NCBI GenBank assembly: GCA_029881435.1
Contig: JAOUMR010000013.1
Coordinates: 1-53,072 of the forward strand
Length of the DNA stretch: 53,072 bases
Direction of reading: 5' to 3'
Origin: Nitrospira sp.
GTDB taxonomy: Bacteria; Nitrospirota; Nitrospiria; Nitrospirales; Nitrospiraceae
The notes under the pieces were generated by a model that saw only the letters and a list, made by a program, of their open reading frames with translations, ran no database searches and was not told where the DNA came from. This document shows, in pieces, positions 47,915 to 53,072 of this stretch (the stretch's first letter is position 1; each line of letters begins with the position of its first letter). Both the position numbers and the translations under genes were made by a program.

Positions 47915-49593
47915 GGTTCCCTACCTTCATGCCACAGTCGGATCCCAGAATCTGCCGTGCGAGGGAGACAGACTCCAAACCTCGTGCCTTGGCCTTCCTG
48001 ACTGTCCACTTTAATCCACCCTCCGTGAAGATCCACGATACGGTGGACAGCGGCTAACCCCAACCCAGACCCTCGCTTTTTGGTAGTAAAGAATGGAAGA
48101 AAAATGTTATCGAGATTGTGCTTCGGGATGCCTTCGCCGGCATCATGAAACGAGACTTCAACCACGTCAGCCTTTCGCCCCGCGATATCTACCTTTCGAC
48201 ATCCCGTCGAAATAGTCAGCTGGCCGCCATGAGGCATGGCATCGAAGGCATTCACGGCCAGGTTCCAGAACACTTGTTTCATCTGATCCTGATCGACTTG
48301 TGCCCACAATGCCTCTGCACAGGGAACCGCCCTAATAGAAATCCCCTTTCGGATTCGTGCTTCATGTTGTACTAGATCAAGGGTCTCAGCAAGGACTTTG
48401 TTTAAATCGCACTCCGCCAGGTTCAGGGCTGGCGGCCTCGCATACTGCAGAAATTCCGTGATGATCGCGTCCAACCTCGTTGCCTCCCGAACCGCAATCT
48501 CCATCAATCGTTGACTGGTTTCATCGGCCTGCAGATCCTTCCGAAGCATTTGCATTGCACCAGCCAGCGCACCCAATGGATTTCTAATTTCGTGGGCCAT
48601 GCCCGCCGACATTTCTCCGAGGCTGGCAAGCCACTGTTTGCGCCTCATCTCTTCCTCAAGATCCCGTATTTGTGTGAGGTCCTTAAACACTCCGACCAGC
48701 CCTTTTTGTTCCCCTCGCTCGTGCAACGGTGAAAGCGTCATCCCGAGAATCAATCGATTGCCATCTGACCGTTTGCATTCGACATCAAATCGCATGTTGG
48801 CAGAGACATCCTGCGTCCGATCATCGTCTAGCTGGCTAGGGTGCCAGTTGAACACCTCACGCCAAGGACACCCCTGGACTTGCTCGAAGCTGTAACCTGT
48901 GGCCTCCTGCGCCGCAGGATTGAATGAGGTGATCCGGTCATTATCGTCCGTTGTAAACACGCCGCTGCTGATGCTGTGGACGATGTTTTCATGGAACGCC
49001 CGCAAGTGGCTCAATCCCAACTCCTTTTCACGAAGCGATAGATCGGCCTGTCCAAGCTGATCTGCGAGCGCACCGCTTAAAAACCCAACCACCAAAAATG
49101 CAAGACTGTAGACACCGAACGCATGAAGTGTCTCAGCAGCGCTGAGTCGAGTGTGTGGCAACCATCCCCACACCTCCGCTAGCCCATAGAGCTGTACATT
49201 GGTGAGAATGCCAAGCAAGATGATGCAGAGACTGGCGGTCAGCAGGCCCACGCGCCGACGTGGAACGAGACTTGCCACCGTCACGCTGATGACATACAAC
49301 ACCGCGAACGGACTTTCTATTCCACCCGTCCGTGCAATCAAAATTGTCTCGAGCAAGAAATCAACCACGATCTGAGCCCAAGCAAATTTGACGAGCAACT
49401 CGGAATCGGTTAGCTTCCTAATCAGCAATGCGTAGATGATGGTAACCGCATAGGTGAACACGATCAGGGCGTAGAAGGTCTCGACCCGCTCACCTTTGGT
49501 AACCTGGAAGGCGAGGGAGAGTCCCAGCAACAGGGTCACGATGACGACTCGCCACCCCATCAACCAATAAATTCTGGCTTTGATATCCCCCAC
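47899..49593 (-). CDS. pilS: Membrane sensor histidine kinase, PilS type
   Basis: A 564-residue protein from a GTG start. Five or six transmembrane helices fill residues about 10-185 (VVIVTLLLGLSLAFQV, FYALIVFTYAVTIIYALLI and others). A PAS domain (about 215-330) precedes the HisKA domain with the His in GMAHEIRNPLGALAGAM and an ATPase domain with GSGLGLAAVHRIV. The polytopic sensor matches PilS, which senses pilin in the membrane. Cognate PilR follows with a short overlap. Pilin identity unknown. Confidence 0.9.
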   Translation of the reverse strand: MGDIKARIYWLMGWRVVIVTLLLGLSLAFQVTKGERVETFYALIVFTYAVTIIYALLIRKLTDSELLVKFAWAQIVVDFLLETILIARTGGIESPFAVLYVISVTVASLVPRRRVGLLTASLCIILLGILTNVQLYGLAEVWGWLPHTRLSAAETLHAFGVYSLAFLVVGFLSGALADQLGQADLSLREKELGLSHLRAFHENIVHSISSGVFTTDDNDRITSFNPAAQEATGYSFEQVQGCPWREVFNWHPSQLDDDRTQDVSANMRFDVECKRSDGNRLILGMTLSPLHERGEQKGLVGVFKDLTQIRDLEEEMRRKQWLASLGEMSAGMAHEIRNPLGALAGAMQMLRKDLQADETSQRLMEIAVREATRLDAIITEFLQYARPPALNLAECDLNKVLAETLDLVQHEARIRKGISIRAVPCAEALWAQVDQDQMKQVFWNLAVNAFDAMPHGGQLTISTGCRKVDIAGRKADVVEVSFHDAGEGIPKHNLDNIFLPFFTTKKRGSGLGLAAVHRIVDLHGGWIKVDSQEGQGTRFGVCLPRTADSGIRLWHEGREPWKRS

Positions 49594-49793
49594 GACATGC
49601 GACTCCAGCTAGAAGCGAGGTTCGATCCTTGTCACCGCTGCTGAGGCTTTCAGTGGTTCCATAGAGGGAAGTATGTCGGGGAAGCAGGCCGACTAATTCT
49701 GAATAGATGCAGGAATCATTGCGAAGTGGATAGCTTGGCCATCCTGGTCAGGGAGATCGCCAAGCTGCCTCTCAGACGTGAATCCACAATCGG

Positions 49794-51008
49794 CTACCCG
49801 ATTGCGTTTGCCATCGAAAAAATCGGCAGATACATCGCGACGACGATGAAGCCGACCGTTGTCCCCAAAAACACCATCATCATAGGCTCCAAGAGCGCGG
49901 TGAGATTCCCGACGGCCTCATCGACCTCATCTTCGTAGAAATCGGCGATTTTCCCAAGCATCGTGTCCAACGCACCCGTCGACTCTCCGACCGAGATCAT
50001 GTGCGTGACCATCTTGGGGAAGGTCCCGCTCTTGGCGAGCGGTTCAGAAATTGTTTTCCCCCCACTGATACTGACTTTGGCATCGAGCAGCGCCCCTTCC
50101 ACGACCTTGTTCCCAGAGGTCTTCGCGCAAATGGTCAAGGCTTCCAATAACGGCACACCGCTCGCCAAGAGCGTTCCCAATGTCCGCGTGAATTTGGCCA
50201 CGGAGGCTTTTCGAACAAGGTCTCCAAACACCGGTAACTTTAGAACGAATTTGTCAATCGCCAATCGACCTTGAGGCGTTGCGTAGTATTTCTTGATCCC
50301 TACCACGGTTCCAATGATGACGCCCAGGATGATGTACCAGTTTCCTTGCACGAAATTACTCATATCGATGACCATCTGCGTCGGTGCTGGCAACGCCATC
50401 TTTCCGTTTGACAATTCCTTGAACATCTTCTCGAAGACCGGGATCACCCAAATCATCAAGACCGTGATCACGATAGCCGCAATTCCTACGATAGAAGCTG
50501 GGTAGACCATCGCGCTCTTGATTTGCGCCTTGAGCTTCATCGCTTTTTCAATATGCTTGGACAGTCGAGCAAGAATGGTATCGAGCAACCCGCCGACTTC
50601 GCCGGCATGGACCATATTGACGTACAAATCGTCGAAGATTTTGGGATGTTTGCGGAGCGCATCCGAAAAGGTTGCGCCTCCCTCGACATGGACTCGAATC
50701 TCACCCACAGATTTCCTTAACGCCGCATTTTCCGATTGCGTAGAAAGAATTTCTAGACACTGAATCAGCGGTAGTCCGGCATTGATCATAGTTCCGAATT
50801 GTCGCGTAAACACGACCAGGTCTTTTTCACTCACGCCGCTTCCAAAACTTAAGCTGAATCCAGCTTTGGCGGCCTTTTCTTCGAGGCTGGTCACCACGAC
50901 GCTTTGCTTGCGCAACTGCTCTACAGCTTCATCGCGAGACTTGGCGACAAGTTCGCCCTTCTTTACGGCACCCGATCTACTTCGTCCAACGTATGCAAAC
51001 ATAGCCAT
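49794..51008 (-). CDS. pilC: Type IV pilus inner-membrane platform protein PilC
   Basis: A 404-residue T2SS F/PilC family protein with two repeated cytoplasmic domains (FTRQFGTMINAGLPLIQCLEIL and FTRTLGTLLASGVPLLEALTIC) and three membrane helices (SIVGIAAIVITVLMIWVIPVF, WYIILGVIIGTVVG, MMMVFLGTTVGFIVVAMYLPIF). It anchors the pilus assembly ATPases. It starts about 56 bases after the predicted transcription start at 51071-51099. No pilB or pilT lies in the window. Confidence 0.94.
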   Translation of the reverse strand: MAMFAYVGRSRSGAVKKGELVAKSRDEAVEQLRKQSVVVTSLEEKAAKAGFSLSFGSGVSEKDLVVFTRQFGTMINAGLPLIQCLEILSTQSENAALRKSVGEIRVHVEGGATFSDALRKHPKIFDDLYVNMVHAGEVGGLLDTILARLSKHIEKAMKLKAQIKSAMVYPASIVGIAAIVITVLMIWVIPVFEKMFKELSNGKMALPAPTQMVIDMSNFVQGNWYIILGVIIGTVVGIKKYYATPQGRLAIDKFVLKLPVFGDLVRKASVAKFTRTLGTLLASGVPLLEALTICAKTSGNKVVEGALLDAKVSISGGKTISEPLAKSGTFPKMVTHMISVGESTGALDTMLGKIADFYEDEVDEAVGNLTALLEPMMMVFLGTTVGFIVVAMYLPIFSMANAIG

Positions 51009-51070
51009 AGCTTTTCGTCCTGTTGTGGCTCACCGAGCCGGTGGTAGAGGATGACTAGAACTATGAAGGG

Positions 51071-51099
51071 AGTCTACTGGGGGGTCGAAAACCTGTCAA
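51071..51099 (-). promoter_or_regulatory. Sigma-70-type promoter of the pilC operon
   Basis: A perfect TTGACA (51094-51099) and TAGACT (51071-51076) lie 17 bases apart on the minus strand, in the gap between the RHS mini-gene stop (51119) and pilC. Transcription would start near 51064, giving a leader of about 56 bases to the pilC ATG. Confidence 0.65.
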
Positions 51100-51118
51100 A
51101 AACTATCGCATTTTTTAC

Positions 51119-51571
51119 TCAGTGGGCGTAGGCCGATACATTGGCGACGGGAAAGGCCGTCATGGCCGAGTCGTTGGTCGTGGTCACGGTGACGGTCGCC
51201 GCGCCAGGAGCAGCGGTAAAGGCAATCTGGAAGGTGGCGGCGATGGTGGTCACCAGCGAGGCGCCGGTCAGATTCGTGCCGGTCAAGGAGACATTGACGG
51301 AGGCTCCAGCATTACCCGTGTTCGGGGTGAAGGCAGTAATCGTCGGCGCGCCGACCCCACCGGTGTTGCGCGTGATGGAGAGCAGATTGCCGACGGCATC
51401 GTAGGTGTACGTCGTTACATTCCCCTGCCCGTCGGTCACTTGCGACAGCCGGCCCAGGTCGTCGTAGATGTATTGGACCTGATCGGCGATTGCCGACATC
51501 GGCGTCAACACACCGAGCAGCAGCACACAGATCAGGACCGACCGCACTTTTGAGATCGCCATCTGCATCAT
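51119..51571 (-). CDS. Secreted mini-RHS/YD-repeat protein with IPT/TIG-like domain
   Basis: A 150-residue exported protein. The signal peptide is VRSVLICVLLLGVLTPMSAIA. Two YD-type repeats follow (YIYDDLGRLSQVTDGQGN and YTYDAVGNLLSITRN), then an IPT/TIG-like stretch (APTITAFTPNTGNAGASVNV). RHS proteins are usually over 1000 residues and surround toxins or adhesins; this is a stub with one IPT-like module. It could be the remains of an RHS gene or a genuine short surface protein. It ends 20 bases from the pilC promoter. Confidence 0.75.
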   Translation of the reverse strand: MMQMAISKVRSVLICVLLLGVLTPMSAIADQVQYIYDDLGRLSQVTDGQGNVTTYTYDAVGNLLSITRNTGGVGAPTITAFTPNTGNAGASVNVSLTGTNLTGASLVTTIAATFQIAFTAAPGAATVTVTTTNDSAMTAFPVANVSAYAH

Positions 51572-51658
51572 CCCCGGTCTTTCGTCATGGATGAGGTCTC
51601 ACTCGTTCTGTCTCCTCAGAAAAGAATCCCGATCTCTGGAAGTTCTTCTATTCTTTGT

Positions 51659-52402
51659 CTATTGTCCCTTTGCCTTTTCTAAGATCGCGTTCATGAGTTC
51701 CAACACCGCTCCAGTCTCATAGGCCGGATATGGGACGAAATAATCAATCAGTTCGTGTCTCTGACCCAGACTATTTTCAATCAAGCTGATCTCAGTTTCC
51801 GTAACCAATCGTGAGCTGCCGGAAGTCTTAAATGGCCACAGTAGCCCCATATGATCGCGCGCCCATTCTCGAGAAAAGTCGGCTCGCTCCACGACGACGA
51901 TTGTCCATGGCTTTCCAAGGATTTCTCTACCGTCGGCAACTCTCCATCTTGACACGGAGTGCCCGTCTACTTTGTCGATGCGATTGTATTGCTTAGAAAC
52001 GATAGCGTACTCGCGGGTACTTTTCATGCTCGGAACAAGGTGACGAAATCCCCCAAAACCACGGCCAAACAAAGGATCCTTTGGTATGTTCATATCAATG
52101 GCCTTAAACTCATCAGCATTGGTTATCGCTTCGTGTACTTCCTCTACTCCAAAGTCCTTTTGCACAGCCTCTTCGAGATACGTCCGCGCAACCTCATAAT
52201 CCAGACGAAGAAGCGCCACCACCCACGGTGAGACAACACCCTTTGTCACAATCACGACTCGTTCTCCAGCATAAAACGGGATGGAGTCATTCACCATGTT
52301 CCTGAACCACTTGGAGTGGTCTTTGTCTTTGGTATCGAGATAGGTTAACGCATTCCCGCTATTCACGCTGAGAAGCAGCAAGAGGACTACCAAACACGGC
52401 AT
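51659..52402 (-). CDS. Exported protein of unknown function
   Basis: A 247-residue protein with an N-terminal signal (LVVLLLLLSVNSGNA). The mature part has mixed helices and strands (YAGERVVIVTKGVVSPWVVALLRLDYEVARTYLE, SRLVTETEISLIENSLGQRHE) and no cysteines or recognised catalytic motif. Family not recognised. It lies 88 bases upstream of the RHS mini-gene on the same strand. Base composition is slightly lower in GC than the neighbouring pil genes, but not clearly foreign. Confidence 0.65.
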   Translation of the reverse strand: MPCLVVLLLLLSVNSGNALTYLDTKDKDHSKWFRNMVNDSIPFYAGERVVIVTKGVVSPWVVALLRLDYEVARTYLEEAVQKDFGVEEVHEAITNADEFKAIDMNIPKDPLFGRGFGGFRHLVPSMKSTREYAIVSKQYNRIDKVDGHSVSRWRVADGREILGKPWTIVVVERADFSREWARDHMGLLWPFKTSGSSRLVTETEISLIENSLGQRHELIDYFVPYPAYETGAVLELMNAILEKAKGQ

Positions 52403-52584
52403 CCGGATTATCGGGAGAATCCGTTGTTACCTCCCGGCTTTCGCCCATTCATGTCATGGAGATACACGGGATACGGCAAGACGTTCGCTCGCCACTCAGT
52501 AGCATACGAGCTTCGCACCGCACCTCTTACTTCTTTTTCATTTACAACAGTCATCAGCAATTCTGCTGTACCCCTCTTTCTTCT

Positions 52585-52878
52585 TCAACAGAACGGACAA
52601 CGATCGAGCGATATAAGGGTTTTGAACCACTTGCTCGCGTCTTCAGTGCTCAATACATGCCATCCCACATTCTTCCTGCAGACTGGACAGCGAATTACCA
52701 TGGAGAGAAAGACGAACCCTACGGCACCCACTCCGGCGAAAACCATGCCAAGCACCACCTGATCAAGGTACCAGGCAGGATGCGCATAAGACTCCGGAGA
52801 ATTTATGCTCCCCAGAAAAGCTCCGCAAATAAGCACATTAATTAGTGTTACCGCAAGAAACACGAATATCTTCCACAT
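52585..52878 (-). CDS. Small two-helix membrane protein with a CxxC pair
   Basis: A 97-residue protein with two membrane helices (IFVFLAVTLINVLICGAFLG and VVLGMVFAGVGAVGFVFLSMVI), followed by a cytoplasmic tail with CPVC and CPFC about 27 residues apart. The protein ends exactly at the second CxxC. The tail looks like a zinc-ribbon. Family not recognised. It is 183 bases upstream of the 247-residue exported protein. It is near the window edge, and nothing upstream (52879-53072) contains a gene I can support. Confidence 0.6.
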   Translation of the reverse strand: MWKIFVFLAVTLINVLICGAFLGSINSPESYAHPAWYLDQVVLGMVFAGVGAVGFVFLSMVIRCPVCRKNVGWHVLSTEDASKWFKTLISLDRCPFC

Positions 52879-53072
52879 TTATTTCGTCCGCCATATCCAG
52901 ATTCGATCGTTCATTAGAAGATCGTGGCAAGGCCTGCCGCACAACCTAATGTCTGGATCCCTGCATTACTCAGCAGTCAGTAAGTTAGACAACACATGTT
53001 GAGTGTGTCATAATCCGTTCCGCCATGACGCGAGACGGACGAACCCTGGATCACGGCACCCTGGAAACCATC

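Overview
The window looks like chromosome of a Gram-negative, sigma-54-using, piliated bacterium, most likely Nitrospira or a close relative in Nitrospirota. This is an inference from gene content: outer-membrane secretin, PilC/PilS/PilR followed by ispE-prs-rplY-pth-ychF, a CbbQ-type ATPase, DUF4105, DUF3015 and DUF3332 proteins, a KamA/dCTP-deaminase operon, and many HEPN, TIR and HicAB remnants. No rRNA, tRNA, CRISPR array or insertion sequence was found. Genes are dense, and most run on the minus strand.

Bases 1-9260 appear to be a self-contained sigma-54 regulon. A GAF-AAA+-Fis activator (1734-3293) lies between two operons. One encodes a zinc-ribbon protein, a methyltransferase and a STAS protein. 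The other is a long redox/detoxification operon: NmrA, pirin, DsbA/FrnE, two VOC proteins, a SnoaL-like protein, a Rieske-flavodoxin fusion and a double CDGSH protein. Each operon is preceded by a near-identical -24/-12 promoter and, about 110-125 bp further upstream, by a tandem pair of TGCCG-N6-CGGCA-type dyads. The gene products suggest defence against electrophiles, quinones or oxidants.

Bases 9750-12240 are a small graveyard of toxin-antitoxin and TIR genes. An AbrB antitoxin is followed by only the tail of a PIN toxin. HicB is intact, but hicA carries a 9-bp tandem duplication with a stop. A TIR gene has an in-frame stop and is fused tail to tail with another truncated gene. Only the HEPN/MNT pair looks whole, and its promoter predicts a leaderless mRNA.

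Bases 12380-18760 hold two paralogous glycine-zipper lipoproteins separated by repeated, hairpin-forming DNA, then DUF167, a CbbQ/NorQ-like ATPase, a large hybrid histidine kinase, and a fusion of a YkgJ-type cysteine cluster to a DUF2156-like domain. Bases 18868-26206 are a nine-gene plus-strand operon: ATP-grasp-like protein, thioredoxin-fold protein, KamA radical-SAM aminomutase, dCTP deaminase, membrane protein, TIGR04283 and TIGR04282 glycosyltransferase-like proteins, SDR and a zinc-binding protein.

Bases 26243-34174 carry envelope and housekeeping genes on the minus strand: a frameshifted alpha/beta hydrolase, DUF4105, DUF3015, DUF3332, an M48 protease, an AIM24 protein and a Tat-exported amidohydrolase. 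Bases 34282-41819 hold a 1465-residue TPR/disordered/transmembrane protein, a small protein, a short secretin and a PilZ protein. Bases 41952-51008 are the housekeeping and pilus-regulation block read leftward from pilC to ychF, with recognisable promoters before pilC and prs and a terminator after ychF. The right end has an RHS/IPT mini-protein and two unrecognised exported or membrane proteins.
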